Below, in pieces: positions 28,847-40,255 of a DNA stretch of 64,000 bases (positions within the stretch are counted from its first letter, which is position 1; the number at the start of each line of letters is the position of its first letter). The stretch is from Agapetus fuscipes. Its lineage: Eukaryota; Arthropoda; Insecta; Trichoptera; Glossosomatidae. The notes beneath the pieces are model-generated. The model worked only from the letters and a program-made list of their open reading frames with translations, had not been told where the DNA came from and did no database searches. The translations under genes were made by a program, and so were the position numbers. The DNA is taken from contig OX637356.1 in NCBI GenBank assembly GCA_951799405.1, positions 13,601,229 through 13,665,228 on the forward strand, read 5' to 3'.

Positions 28847-29109
28847 TGCGCAGCGTTTTTGTGGATTTTCAAACTCCCTACATATTTTACTATTGAGTGT
28901 ATGACTCTCTGTTCCACCTGTAGTCCAGCCAAGAAATGCATTATTTCCCTTCGCTTTAAATGCGAGGAAAACTCCGCGTCATGTGAAATGGTTTGATGTG
29001 GGGTCAGTCCGTTCACTTCTGATTTATTTCGGGTTTTAAATTTGAATAAACTGGCAGTTGAATTTATTTTGCAGTATTTGTTTTTTAAAAATTTATCAAA
29101 TTATTCAAA
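28847..29109. other. Unassigned stretch
   Basis: Nothing recognised. Confidence 0.3.
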
Positions 29110-29300
29110 TAAGACCAATAGCCTAATCTTGCGCGTTCCAGACCATACGAGACTCCTCTTGAATGGATATTTCCAGAGAGTACCAGAAGTACCAACAGTT
29201 CAAAGTGTCAAACACTCACGTTATATAGCATGCATGTATATACGCCTAGACAAACGCATATACATGAACTTATACATTCGTAACAACATGTGACCGCTTC
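29110..29300 (-). mobile_element. LTR fragment (minus), same family as 54707
   Basis: Minus strand starts TGTTACGAATGT (29292) and contains GAGTGTTTGACACTTTGAAC, GGTACTTCTGGTAC, CCATTCAAGAGGAGTCTCGT and GGTCTGGAAC in the order found at 54707-54850. Confidence 0.65.
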
Positions 29301-30235
29301 CAGAAAAAGTTGTAATACATATGCAGCTTAATCGCATTGCAATTTAACAAAAAACTGTGCATTTTTAAATATTTTTTTCATGTACGCCTCTGCCACTTAG
29401 TATAGCAGAGTTCGTTACAGTAGTTGTTCGAACAACAACACATAAAAAAACTCACATAAAAATTCTCGACTAATTGATTGCTCCACGTTCAACACTGAAA
29501 TGCCGAATTACAAATGTTGGGCTTTTGTCGGCCGGTACGTCATTTTTTCCGTTTATTTTTTTTTGTGCGTGCCCCATAACAGGATAACCAAATTCAGTGA
29601 GTGTTCGAGGACACAAAATTCGCGGTCCCAGCTTGGATCGCGCTCGACGCAAATGAAGTTAGGCGAGTGAATTAAAAAAGGTTTTTGATGAAGGGCCTGC
29701 CTACATACACACACTTTTTTTTTAACTAGAAATGACGTTAATGCGGAAAAAAATCGTTGATTTTTGGAAATTTAATCTGGACGAAATGAAATGGATTTTG
29801 AGATATTTTTCATGTTTTCATTTAACTAATTTTACATTATACATATAATTTTAAAATTTACATTTGTAAAATTGACTTGATTTTATTTTGGAAATCAAAT
29901 TGAAGTAATTTAGCTTGGCCATAATATTTTGGTGATTTCTACACACATCAAGTCCACTCTGCGAGCTTGGTTATAGTTTTCTATTTTATAGCATCGTAGA
30001 AAACGTATGCAGTTGAAAATTATAGGAAATGCAGTACATACATACTCCTTAGTGTCTTTTCAAACTACCTATGTTCTTAAAGATTTTAAATTATGATTAC
30101 GGTCGTTAGACATTTTAAAGAATGTAAAATCCGTTTTTTTCATTCTTTAAAATACATATTTTCTGTTCTGTCTCTAGCTCTGTTAACATTTTTACCCGTA
30201 TTGCAAATGTGCTAAGTCCAAGTAAAATTTCAATG
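29301..30235. other. Unique stretch with GC-richer island
   Basis: 29480-29650 is non-repetitive (GTCGGCCGGTACGTCATT, GCGGTCCCAGCTTGGATCG). 30095-30130 (CGGTCGTTAGACATTTT) recurs at 51832, hinting at another old repeat. No gene supported. Confidence 0.3.
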
Positions 30236-30292
30236 GTGTTATTCACACACACAGCAAATCCATGGCTCAACCGCCACCTAACGTGAATTTTT
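30236..30292 (+). repeat. Dispersed repeat R1
   Basis: GGTGTTATTCACACACACAG then CAAATCCATGGCTCAACCGC; see 19797-19880. Confidence 0.5.
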
Positions 30293-30359
30293 TATTCAAA
30301 ATGTGTTGCGAATAACCCTGAAAGTGTTTAATTACAATTTAACGATATAAATCGAATAG

Positions 30360-30510
30360 TTTTGCGAGAGCTAACATTATTTTTGATGTTTCGGTTGTAT
30401 CATAGCCAACGTCTTCAGGAGGTACCCTTTATGCAAGACGTTTTGAGGATGAATACATTGTAGTCTGTGTGCTGATTTGTTTTGAATTATTATCCTTGTC
30501 ACATATTTTT
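30360..30510 (-). mobile_element. Penelope-like hammerhead-related insertion
   Basis: Related to 1375-1540: core CTGAAGA (30418-30412), extra C, stem GTTG/CAAC, then CGAAACATC on the minus strand, followed downstream on plus by GCAAGACG and TGAGGATGAATA as in the 1399 copy. Stem I is not preserved. Confidence 0.45.
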
Positions 30511-30822
30511 AGTGGATCGGATTTTGATAAATTGAAGAACCAAATGAAATTCTGAAACAATATTTGAACAGTAAAGATGGGAATAATCCTTCATAATTTT
30601 ATGCATTGTAATTTTTGTGAGCATACATACATTTTGCGCATATATATCTATGTGTATACATAGGTCTATCCTTGATTTGGGTTGTTATATAACTTGGCTA
30701 CACAGATTCTCCCACATAGAAAGTTCATAGCCATATTTTTCGATGCACAGTTTGAATAAGTGTCACCAGAAAGGTTAAAAACAGTGCTCTTGGATGGATA
30801 AAGAATTATGAGCATTTAAAGA
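30511..30822. other. Unique stretch
   Basis: Nothing recognised. Confidence 0.3.
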
Positions 30823-31140
30823 TTGAAACTCAAAACGCAGACTCAAGCAAGAATCCTCCAGATCCCAGAAAGATCGATTAGGACAGTTTTTGGAGAACGT
30901 GCTTTCTGCACAGCGGCACCGGTGGCCTGGAACCCGCTACACGCATATCTGAGGAAGTCCCCGACAGAAACCGGATTCAGAAGAAGCCTCAAGACACACC
31001 TATTTCCAGGATCATACCATGCCTCTTAGGAGAAAAACCTAATCTGTTACGCACGAAGCGCTTTTGAGGTGACTATAGTCACGAAAAGGCGCTATAGAAA
31101 AATTCTACATTTGACTTGATTTGATTTAAAAGTAAATTTC
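30823..31140 (+). mobile_element. CR1/L2-like LINE C-terminus and 3' end
   Basis: Frame 30823-31029 carries IRTVFGERAFCTAAPVAWNP, then FRRSLKTHLFPGS, the classic ERAF-x-x-A-P-x-x-WN...LKTHLF ending. The 3' UTR has the perfect stem AGCGC ... GTGACTATAGTCAC ... GGCGCT and ends at 31100-31140. 5'-truncated. Confidence 0.75.
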
Positions 31141-31450
31141 ATACGATTACAGACGAAGGCCATTCAATTGAGCGGACTTAATTGTATTTCACGGAAATTA
31201 TCAAGAAATTCACCAACTTCAACGCTCTGCTCTCTAAAAGGGATCATAGAACGTTAATCGATGAGCCTTTGCGCAAGTCCGCAAAAGTATTTTATGAGCG
31301 TGCTTTTACAGTGGCGGCTCCAAGAACATGGAACCGACTGTCACATGTGGTTTGAGAGATTGCCGACAGCAGTCACTTCAAGAGACGTTCAAAGACCGGT
31401 CTGTTCACTGAACTTGGGGGTGCCCTGAGAGTGACAATGTCACAAAACTA
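31141..31450 (+). mobile_element. CR1/L2-like LINE relic
   Basis: KVFYERAFTVAAPRTWNRLS, then a stop and FKRRSKTGLFTE, followed by GAGTGACAATGTCAC; an older copy of the same type immediately downstream of the first. Confidence 0.6.
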
Positions 31451-31455
31451 AGCTA

Positions 31456-31880
31456 ACTAAAAACCCACCATCGACGAAGTGTGCAAGGACAGAAAGAAAT
31501 GGCGGTTGATCTGTAATGTTAGCGGCTAGAGTTTTTTTTAATCATAATTTGTTTTCTGTTAGTTTTTGATGTCCATACATGCTATAATTTGTTGATATTA
31601 AAAATGTACCTAATTTGTCGTGTATGTTCCTTGACTAATAGGTTGGTATGCGACTGGCCACGCATGATGTAGAAAATGTTTCACTTTACCAATGTCACCC
31701 CTGTTTCAGGGAAGGTTGGCAGGAGTTGCAGGGGTGTATGTTCATTTGAGATTCAGTTATTTATATTGTAGGACCACATGCGGCATGTTTAAGCGCGAAC
31801 TTATACGTGTCTGCTTGTGAAAATGCATATTATGTGAATCTCTAATGTTACATTTATTTTGCAACTTAGATTAGATTAGT
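31456..31880 (+). mobile_element. LINE-X copy with ORF end
   Basis: EVCKDRKKWRLICNVSG then stop, a 100-bp spacer (GTTTTTGATGTCCATACATG), 3' UTR from TTCCTTGACTAATAGG, hairpin, and tail TTAGATTAGTT. Confidence 0.8.
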
Positions 31881-32300
31881 TGCGTTCGCGTTTTGCGCCT
31901 TTACGAATTCGCTCAGGGTCTGTTTGTTAATTTATGCAGGTCCCAGAGAGGTATTACTATGTTAATAAAATTATTCCCCGGTATTATAATCAGACGCGTT
32001 TATATTTGTGTAGGAAATTAGTGTAACCAGTTTAGGAATTCACGTGTAAGTTTTGATTATTAAAGCACAAAATATTAATAATACATTCGAGCGAGCGCGT
32101 ACGCACTTCGACATAGCCTTTACCTGTGTGAGACGCCGATGAACCTCAAGACGGGCTTATACAGACACATTGGATGTATTAAAATTCATCTCAAGCTCTT
32201 CAAAATTACTTACTTACTTAATCTGCTTTACTTACCTTGAAGATAAAGGGCATTCTGCACCAAAATCCTTTAGTATTCTATGTCTTGTGCCGCTTCCTTC
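31881..32300. other. Unique stretch
   Basis: No repeat or coding signal seen. Confidence 0.35.
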
Positions 32301-32302
32301 CA

Positions 32303-32597
32303 TTAAATTAGGCTGATTTATTTGGTGAGCGCTGTTCTTGTATGTATCACACCTCAAAAGCCCTCTGCAAGCTTGGTCGTTGCTGTAGAAAGTGCCAATT
32401 CTCAATCAAGACCCAGTTGCTGTAAGGCTGGATGGACCTTTTGACGATCGGTCTTTGGTAAAGGTTTATGAATTGTTCAACCCAGCGAAGAGCAAATTTG
32501 AATACATAAATGGTATATTTTTTGTGCTCCGCTGGGATTCGAACCCACAACCTTCCATTTACGAGTCGAAAATATTACCACTGGACTACGGACCGGT
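32303..32597 (-). repeat. SINE-A1, full length (minus)
   Basis: A1 end TTAGGCTGATTTATTTGG, body, B-box complement GGGATTCGAACCCACAACC and head complement CCACTGGACTACGGACCGGT. Confidence 0.85.
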
Positions 32598-32639
32598 CAA
32601 AGTAAAATAAAATGTCCATGGTATATGATGGTAAGTGGT

Positions 32640-32940
32640 AAAATGGTAAAAAATATCTCGCTGATTTAATCACCCTCAGCAAAAAAAGCCTCACACTACG
32701 TTCAGCAGAAACCGAAGCAAAGTTACGCATTGAAAAGCCGATCAAAAGAGTAAGCACAATGTTTGGAGAGCGTGCATTTGCAGTTGCTGGTCCTCTGGCC
32801 TAAAAACGCCTGTCCCATCATGTGAGAAAGCTAGAGGACCATGGAAAGTTCAGAAAGGCACTGATGCATGCATAAGCGCCCTTGGAGTGACTACATCACG
32901 AAATGGCGATATAAATTAATCATCAACTCATCATCATCAT
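32640..32940 (+). mobile_element. CR1/L2-like LINE C-terminus and 3' end
   Basis: VSTMFGERAFAVAGPLA, a stop in place of the usual W, then KRLSHHVRKLEDHGKFRKAL; 3' hairpin AAGCGCCCTTGGAGTGAC ... CACGAAATGGCG and a (CAT)n tail near 32930. Confidence 0.7.
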
Positions 32941-32984
32941 CGTCTCATTACTCCCGAGACTTGATTATGAAGAAGATGTTGATG

Positions 32985-33350
32985 TGTAGAGCGCCGTTTC
33001 GTGACTACTGTCACTGTAAGGGTGCTGTAAGTCTTGACGCAGCGGTGAAGAAGTGGTTCTTCATTCTCTTCTTGAAGCTCTCAATTCTTTCCTTGGCGCG
33101 AACTTCTGGGGGCAGCTGATTCCAAGTGGACGGTCCAGCAATGGCGAAAGCATGAGTCGAAGTTATCGTCGCGGGATTCGAACCAACGTTATCTGGTTCC
33201 AAATAACCCGACTTGATCCCCGCGGCCATAACACCGACAAGGTATTCAAGGCCATCTTTAAAATTGAGCTCTTCGGAGGAGAAAAAACACGGGTCAAAAC
33301 ACTCAAGAAGACTGAAGCCCCTGTCTATGCCATGCTTAACAAGTAATGAA
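32985..33350 (-). mobile_element. CR1/L2-like LINE C-terminus (minus), carrying a SINE-C head
   Basis: Minus frame reads THAFAIAGPSTWNQLPPEV, then RIESFKKRMKNHFFT, with the 3' hairpin at 32990-33030. A SINE-C head (33160-33236: GTCGGTGTTATGGCCGCGGG, GGTTCGAATCCCGCGACG on minus) interrupts it and is translated through in the open frame. Confidence 0.65.
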
Positions 33351-33435
33351 TTCATTATTACACAAGTGTAAATAATCAGTTATCAGTAAGTAAATAAACA
33401 ATAATCACTCTCTAGAAGTCCCGTTGTAAATTCCA

Positions 33436-33772
33436 TCGCAACGCAACTAAAACGCAACCAAGCTACACATATATATAGTAGCCTCTTATTGCGTTTTCCC
33501 TGAAGAGGTCGCATGTTGCGAGCAAAACCTATTCATTTTTACACGAAAAGGGGACGGCTTTACGCCAACCACTTCAGTTGAAGTGGTAGTTTCCCAGCTT
33601 TAGGGGCTTGTACTTATTTCTTGTGAAGACTGAGTTATCCTTGCGGTATTTAATTTTGGGTTTGAAACAAACACCGAAACGGGAAACCATTTCTGGCACC
33701 CTGTGGGATCCGGACCCACGGTCTCGGCTTGGAATACTACATAACTTCTACCAACTGAGACATCGTCCAGGC
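33436..33772 (-). repeat. SINE-B, full length (minus)
   Basis: CGCAACCAAGCTACACATAT to CTACCAACTGAGACATCG; diverged head. Confidence 0.75.
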
Positions 33773-33965
33773 TTTTTGTCCATTCTTACAACGTACACTT
33801 TCTTCGACACAATACCACAAATAGAGAGCATATTCTTAAAGTTCCACTATTTCCACTTATATCCAATATAATTATATCAAAAATCCGCTATTTCTTATTG
33901 GTATTTTGACTTATTGTGTCCATCGTGTGAAATTATAGGGACATTATTATAGTTACCGAGGCAAG

Positions 33966-34433
33966 AATAAAAGAAGAGCTTGTATGAAGAAGGTTATGAC
34001 TCTGGAGGAAATGAAAGAAGTATGTAAGGACAGAAAGAAATGGCGGTTGATCTGTAATGTTGGCGGCTAGGGTTTATTAAATTGGAATTTGTTTTTGTTT
34101 GTAAATGGATATTTTGTATTTGGATATTATTATTTAATGATGTATAAAATGTAATTTGTCGTGTGTGTGTGTTCCTTGACTTATAGGTTGGTATGCGGCT
34201 GACCACCCATGCTGTAAAAATGGTTCACTTTGCCAATGTCACCCCTGTCTCAGGGAAGGACGGCAAGAGTTGCAGGGTGTATGTCCATTTGAGATTTGGT
34301 TTTTATGTTGTAGGTTCACATGAGGCATGTGCAAGCGCGAACTTGTACGTGTCTGGTTGTGAGAATGCATGTAATGTGAATCTCCAATGTAACATATCCT
34401 TGCAACTTAGATTAGATTAGATTAGATTAGAGG
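33966..34433 (+). mobile_element. LINE-X copy with ORF end
   Basis: MKKVMTLEEMKEVCKDRKKW then RLICNVGG and stop, spacer, 3' UTR, and a five-unit TTAGA-type tail to 34432. Same master subfamily as 26231-26720 (minus). Confidence 0.85.
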
Positions 34434-34579
34434 CAAATATAAACAAAAGGATACTTTGATCTCTGCTAAAGCAGGTGAGATGTCTGAATAAGTTACCCGG
34501 TAATACTCTGGGCTCTTCTGGACGTAATGGAACATTAAGCTCTTGGATTCCGAAATGTGATTCGTGTACGTGTGATTCG

Positions 34580-34905
34580 TCCGGTCGATAGCTCAGGTAG
34601 TAGAGTGCTTGCATTCCATGCCGAAAGCTCGGGTTCGAATCCCACCGAGGGTGTCAGAAATGATTTCCCGTTTCGGTGTTTATTTCAAACCCCAAAATAA
34701 AATACCGGCAAGGTTTACTCAGCCTTCACTAGAAATGAGTACCAGCACTCTCGGGAGCTGGGAAACCTCCACTTCAACTGAAGTGGTTGGCGTAAGGCTC
34801 GCCCCCTTACCTGTAAAAATAAATAGGTTCAACTCGCCACATGCGACCCCTTCGGGGATAACGCGGCAAGAAGTTACACTATATGTGCAGCTCAGTTGCG
34901 TTTTT
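34580..34905 (+). repeat. SINE-B, full length
   Basis: GGTCGATAGCTCAGGTAGTA A box, GGGTTCGAATCCCACCG B box; differs from 2305-2625 at only a handful of positions, including shared GAAAGCTCGGG and CAGCACTCTCGGG. Confidence 0.85.
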
Positions 34906-35111
34906 TTGCGTACCCAAAGCATAAAGCATCACATCTAAACTAAGCCATAGCGTATAAGTAAAAATGTATGGAAAACAAAATGCTCACTCTCCACTGTATT
35001 TTCAACTTCAGTATTATTTTTGTCAATTATTTATTTCAATAAACTCGAGATACTCTAGTTAGAGTTTAAAAAAAGCGTATACCCAAAGTGTCAAGCACCG
35101 TTCCAAAATTA

Positions 35112-35215
35112 TTACAAGAGCCCCCTTACGTGAAAAAATAAATAGGTTCGACTCGCTACATGTAACCTTTTCGGGGAGAACGCGGAAAGAAGTAACACTA
35201 CATCTGTAGCTTAGA
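35112..35215 (+). repeat. SINE-B 3' end
   Basis: CCCCCTTACGTGAAAAAATA, CTTTTCGGGGAGAACGCGG and GTAACACTACATCTGTAGCT. Confidence 0.65.
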
Positions 35216-36095
35216 AACGTTCGTATCACCGCGATGATTTGTATTTTGAGTTCGGTGACAAGGAAAATAAATCTGGTACTTTTGCCAATTAATTGACTTG
35301 GTTCTTTAGTGGAACGATATCAACTGTTGATTGCAGATGTCTTTGATTAGCTCGAAATAAGTAAGAGAGCCCTCTGTCGTATAGAAATGACAAATTAAAA
35401 CTCTCCCTCCGCGCTCGTTAAGACACGCCCACAACCAATCACAGTGAGAGAAAGTCAATGAGCAAGAGAAAGTACTTAAATAGAATCTCGACTGCATTAT
35501 AAGCAGTCTGTGACGGTACGTCAAGCGAGTGCGAGGGGCTATCGCCTTCGATTTCGTAAATTTAAAGTTCGCGGGTGCGTACATTTTTTTTCAACACGTT
35601 TAATGAAATGTTGAAAAGTTATATAAAATTAAAAAGTGTAAACAATAAATCAAATTAACGTGTGTGTTTTTTTAAATAAGTGTGACATTAAAAAAAATAG
35701 TGAGCAATGCACCGTTTTCTTCTTTTTTTTCTTCATTAAACTGAGCACCATCATGAGAAAGTCTGCAAAAATGCGAATTAATATTTTTACTATTAAAATA
35801 ACACGTAGGGCTATAAAATATTTCACATCAAAGTGATATAAGTAAATATTTGCAATGGATTTCTTGCAGTCAAATAAAGTGCCATGTGAACGCCAAGATA
35901 GGAGCAGCAGCTGGGAGCTTGCGCTAACACATGTAAATAACTATTTATTAATACTCGCGTTAGGTATATAGTGTGTTCCAGGGGCGATTTTGAAAAATGT
36001 AAGTCATTTTGAATTTATATATATTTTTTATGACATTTATTGTATTTTATTATTTGGTGATATTATATATTTTTTTAAATATAATGAAGGTTTTA
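35216..36095. other. Unassigned; promoter-like segment
   Basis: 35390-35700 has an order reminiscent of an LTR: CCACAACCAATCACAG (CCAAT-like) at about 35430, CTTAAATAG near 35475, a GC-richer TACGTCAAGCGAGTGCGAGG, then ACAATAAATCAAATT near 35640. Termini and target duplication could not be found. 35701-36095 is plain AT-rich DNA. Confidence 0.25.
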
Positions 36096-36099
36096 TTAA

Positions 36100-36360
36100 G
36101 AAATCCTAAGCGTTAGGCTCCCCACTTCCTGAAGGGTTTTGGGGTCTATGTCACTCTGGAAGGATGCCGCAAAGGTGTTGCTTGAATTGTTGCTTTGGTG
36201 GTTGGGCACTGCAAAGAAGTGGCGATTGATGTTGGTTTTGAATAAAACTAAAATAAATTGTGAAAGGAACACAGACACTGGTAGATCATTCCATAAACGG
36301 TCAGTTTGGCAAAGGAATGACTCATGATAAGCCAAGTTCTCATAGTTTTGAAGTGTGTCT
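36100..36360 (-). mobile_element. LINE-Z C-terminal fragment
   Basis: Minus frame SFLCQTDRLWNDLPVSVFL, then LFKTNINRHFFAVPNHQSNN, then FQSDIDPKTLQEVGSL; open through about 79 codons. Confidence 0.7.
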
Positions 36361-36398
36361 ATGTTTTATGAAAAATTGTAAAGACAGCTTTATATAAG

Positions 36399-36903
36399 CA
36401 GGCCCGGACTAAGGGCAGTTCGATTTTTGTGACCGAATCAGGGCCTCTGCTTCCTAGGCGCCCCCAAAACATTTTTGAAAAATAAACTCAAATATTTTTT
36501 GACTTAAATTCGTTCGAGTGCTCAGGTTTCTAAAGCATTCACGACCACGCCCTCATAGACTTTTTGGAAATTATTTATAAGAGATATTTGCTTGTAATTA
36601 TTTTTGTAGTCCGAATCAAAAGCAGCCTTCGAGACCAAAGACGCCCATGGTGACTTTTGAAAATATAAAAAAAAAAAGTGTACAAAAAAGATAAGACAAG
36701 CTCGCTCTAACAAGTGTCATAGATCTTCCGAAGAGGTTTTCCAAAAACAAACTCAATAAGCCATCGGTTATCGTTTTGGTTCGGAATAAGTATGTACATT
36801 TTTTTGGTTAGCGCAGGGAGGTGTTGGTATGAGGGGATAGAGGGCTGGGGCCCCCCTGACTTTCCCGCACCAGGGCCCCCAGTGCTCTTAATCCGGGTAT
36901 TGA
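36399..36903. mobile_element. Candidate non-autonomous DNA element (CAGGCCCGGA termini)
   Basis: Left terminus CAGGCCCGGACTAAGGGC and right terminus GTGCTCTTAATCCGGGTATTG-like read inward as related inverted repeats, with GGGGCCC-rich subterminal sequence on the right. Termini of this kind occur on hAT-type elements. No matching 8-bp duplication was found; the right edge abuts a LINE-Y end. Confidence 0.4.
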
Positions 36904-36955
36904 GGTACTTGCCACCCCTAGCAGAATGGAAGCTAGATAGGTACAGGTACTTATA
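36904..36955 (+). repeat. LINE-Y 3' end
   Basis: TTGCCACCCCTAGCAGAATG then GATAGGTACAGGTACTTA; 5'-truncated to about 50 bp. Confidence 0.45.
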
Positions 36956-38125
36956 TCCATTGAATAATTATTAGTTTAAAAGTGTATAAATTGTTATAAG
37001 CGATAAGTTTAACTCTCTTTAGCGTTCAGCTTAAAATGTGTACCATAAGTTTGATAGCGAGAACGCCTCGTGAATAATGCATTGGCAACTTAAGATTGTA
37101 AATATAGTTTTTCACTGAATGTTTATCCGTCTAGACGAGATAGAGTAAGCCGGGCTTATGTTTTCTTAAACTAACGTAAAGATAAGTTTAGTTGGGAGAT
37201 CGTTTAGTTTTTATTTGAATGAAAACGCGTGAAAAACCAATGAATAAACTAAAGGATGCTGGAGTTTATGGTGGGTGCGAGAAGATTCAATATTCTGATA
37301 AAAAGATTTAATGATCATTGCCTTGAAATTTCACAAAATAAATAATGAATGTAGTGTAAACAGTTTCTATCTATAACATTATTTTGAAAAAAAAAAAATC
37401 GTAATAATTAAACAAGAAATAAAACAAATATTTTTAATCAAATCCCTTAATTGTACATGAAATAACTCATTGCTACGAATGTGTAATTGTGTGTTTTTGT
37501 TTGTCTGTAATAAGGTTTGTGAAGTCTATAGATGTTAGGTACTTATATGATTGTACTTGTATTTGTTCGTCATTATATGAGTGAATATTTTAATATTCTT
37601 AGTGGAATGTTCTGGTTAAGTCTCGCATGAGCCACTTCCCAATGTTCTGAGAATAACTTTCATTTTCACCTAATGATAAAGGGCGAGATGCTCTTCCGTA
37701 AGACTTGTATCTTAGCTGTCGAGCTGTCAATTCAAAAGCCATTTTTTTACATACCGATTCTCTTAACGTGGATCTAACATGGTATCAATAGTATGCTTTT
37801 ATTTCATTGTAATTTATCATTGATTGTATTACATCTGTGCTTTCCCTTACCCCGCATTCCCGCGAATAAAGTGTGCCGCAGAAAGAAAACAACATTATCA
37901 GAGTGTATACACGTTATTAGGTGGAATCGTAAATCAATATCTCACCGTGGAGTGTTCGTGATACGGGTGATATATGATCCTTTGAAAGCATTATTGGTAG
38001 CGGCCATAAATTGCAAATAATGGAAACACTAGAGCTCTCTCTGTGTGCTAACTCTACAGTCTACAGTCTACACTACCCCAGCGTCCCCGAAATTAACGTC
38101 CAAACTCGACCTTAGCGTTTTCCCG
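36956..38125. other. Unique stretch
   Basis: No gene supported. 37699-37735 (GTAAGACTTGTATCTTAGC, GTCGAGCTG) recurs inverted at 63938-63972, marking an otherwise unseen old repeat. Confidence 0.35.
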
Positions 38126-38129
38126 GTTT

Positions 38130-38790
38130 TCAATTTTTTAAGTAATCCGATGTATCCTAATAATAAGGGTCGTGATGTCTCATAGCCGGAGTGATAGATG
38201 CTTAGTGTTGTGTTGTGTGTTGCATTGTCTTTGCTAAGACACACTGAAAAGAAGTGACGATTGATATATATTTTTAAATCTAATTTGTTCTTATCTAATC
38301 TAAGTTGCAAAATATACGTAATATTAAAGATCCACATTATATGCACTTTCACAAACAGACATGTAGAAGTTCGCGCTTAAACATGCCGCATGTGGTCCTA
38401 CAATATAAAACCCGAATCTCACATGAACATACACCCTGCAACTTTTGCCGACCTTCCCTGAAAACAGGGGTGACATTGGCCAAATGAACCATTTTCTACA
38501 GCATGGGTAGTCAGCCGCACACCAACCTATAAGTCAAGGAACATACACAACAAATTACGTTTTAAAAATCAACAAATTATAATATGTATGTGTACATCAA
38601 ACTAATTCTTATTTAAAAAAAAGCACGGTTAAATTGGGGTGGAAACACAGATGCCTGTAGTTCAGTCCATAAACGCGTAGTTTGGCAAAATAATAAGCCG
38701 TAAAAACACAAGTTCTCATAGTTTTGATGTCGTCTGCAAATGGACGAATGTGAGCCGTTCCACAAGTCATCCTTGCTTCTTCTTATTATG
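38130..38790 (-). mobile_element. LINE-Z fragment (minus) split by LINE-X
   Basis: 38130-38290 (AAGAAGTGACGATTGATAT) and 38625-38790 (GGTTAAATTGGGGTGGAAAC, CAGTTTGGCAAAATAATAAG-like) join into one LINE-Z end once the LINE-X copy is removed. CTAATTTGTTCTTAT before and CTAATTCTTATTT after the insert look like a target duplication. Confidence 0.6.
38294..38605 (-). repeat. LINE-X 3' UTR plus spacer (minus)
   Basis: TCTAATCTAAGTTGCAAAAT tail, hairpin with one extra A (CCCTGAAAACAGGGG), UTR start and spacer GTATGTGTACATCAAACTA. Confidence 0.75.
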
Positions 38791-38792
38791 AT

Positions 38793-39145
38793 TTGAAACC
38801 CATGATCTATTGCCAAACAAGCAGTGTTTTCTCAGAAAGCAAAGCATCAGCTATTTGTATATTGTATTTAGCAGTCTTTTTTGCAGGCGATGTCTTACAG
38901 GTATACTGTGGGCAGCCACATGGAAGATTCTCCAACTGTCCATCCTATCCACGTGGTCCCTCCAGTACCACCGCCTCTTCCTGCCCCATCTCACGATATC
39001 CTCTGTCTGACAGGTCTCTCATTTCCAAGATTCTGACCATGTCGCTGAGAGTCTTTGCTGTTATCAAAAATGTATCATAACCTAAAACATCAACTCTATT
39101 GACCGTTTTGGTTTCAACACATTTTGTTAAATGCTTTGGCATGAC
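38793..39145 (-). mobile_element. Frameshifted LINE C-terminal relic (minus)
   Basis: Minus strand, crossing frames: KTVNRVDVLGYD, ARTLSDMVRIL-like, LSDRGYREMGQEE, then RWYWRDHVDRMDSWRIFH. The W-R-D-H...DRM pattern is like LINE thumb or tail segments. Frame breaks show it is dead. Class uncertain. Confidence 0.35.
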
Positions 39146-39442
39146 ACACCAGCAATAACAACATTTCTAGTGAGCGTTTTACTTTTCATACATTTTTGGT
39201 GTAAGTTTAAAATGTATTTGTATATACTGGGGAAGTGGAGCTTCTTCCATGCTAAGAGTAACAACTAGGTTATTGCAGATTTATTGGTATCTGTAAATGC
39301 CGATAATTAATTGATTTTATATTATGGTTTATATTATAATAAGATATGTATGTTGTGTTTATTCAGATAGCCAGTCTACATACGTAATTTGTCTTGTTTT
39401 GAAATGTGATTTAATTTTATAACTATAAATGTTTTGTGTACG

Positions 39443-39968
39443 ATAAGTTTGTGGTACAGTGGTAGCACTTTGGACTCGTAAATGGAAGGTTGTGGGTTCG
39501 AATCTCAGCGGAGCACAAAAATATACTATTTATATTTTCAACTGAAACCCACTTCAACTGAAAGTGGTTGGTGTGAGGCCGGGCCCCCTTACCTGTAAGA
39601 ATAAATAGGTCCCGAAGCGCCACATGCGACCCCTTCGGGGATAACGCAGGCAAGAAGTTACACTATATGTGTAGCTTAGTTGCGTTTTTTTTTTTTTTTT
39701 TTTTTTTTCAAATTTGCTCTTCTCTAGGTTGAAAAATTCGTTAACCATTACTAAAGACCGGTCACAAAAAGTCCATTTGGCCTTATAGCAATTGGATTTT
39801 GCTTGAGAATGGGCGCTTTGTAGTGACAAACAAGCTCATAAAAAGCCTGGTCGATAGCTCAGTTGGTATAATACTTACATTCCATGCCGAGAGCAAGGTT
39901 TCAATCCCCAGTGAGGGTGCCAGGAATAATTTGCCGTTTTAATGTTTATTTCGAGCCCCACAAATTGT
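39443..39968 (+). repeat. SINE A+B dimer with an inserted SINE-B end
   Basis: A-unit head 39443-39540, then an inserted 5'-truncated SINE-B piece (39541-39703, with the dimer-type CAGGCAAGAAG) ending in about 24 T, then the A-unit body resumes at 39704 (CAAATTTGCTCTTCTCTAGG) and the B unit starts at 39850 (GGTCGATAGCTCAGTTGG). TTTTCA on both sides of the insert may be its target duplication. Confidence 0.7.
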
Positions 39969-40255
39969 TTTGTGTCGAATTCCACTGGAATTTTAACCCA
40001 TCACTAATCATGTACGAGACCGAAGCATTACGTATCGCCGTACTTCAAACAACTGCATGCAAGGACCAGGATGTTAGCTAAGGAAAAACAAATAAGATAT
40101 GTGTGGATACAAAACGGAAAAATATTAACAAGGAAAAACGACGCATCCCCGATAATAGAAATGATGGATTACGGCTCATTGGACAAATTGTAATGCACTA
40201 TCCTGGGCAGTCTTCTGAAATCAAGATTAAATCTGTTTCATATTATTTTTTCATT

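Noticed and set aside
30385..30422. Fifth complete hammerhead-like motif
   Set aside because: Core and stem II are recognisable, but stem I does not pair and the stem III palindrome is lost, so it is kept only as a related relic.
33011..33355. 114-codon minus frame as one protein
   Set aside because: The middle (LVGVMAAGIKSGYLEPDNV) is translated SINE-C. Only the THAFAIAGPSTWNQLPP part and following residues are LINE coding.
36399..36903. Confirmed hAT element
   Set aside because: Termini are suggestive but no 8-bp duplication could be found and the right end is uncertain; reported only as a candidate.
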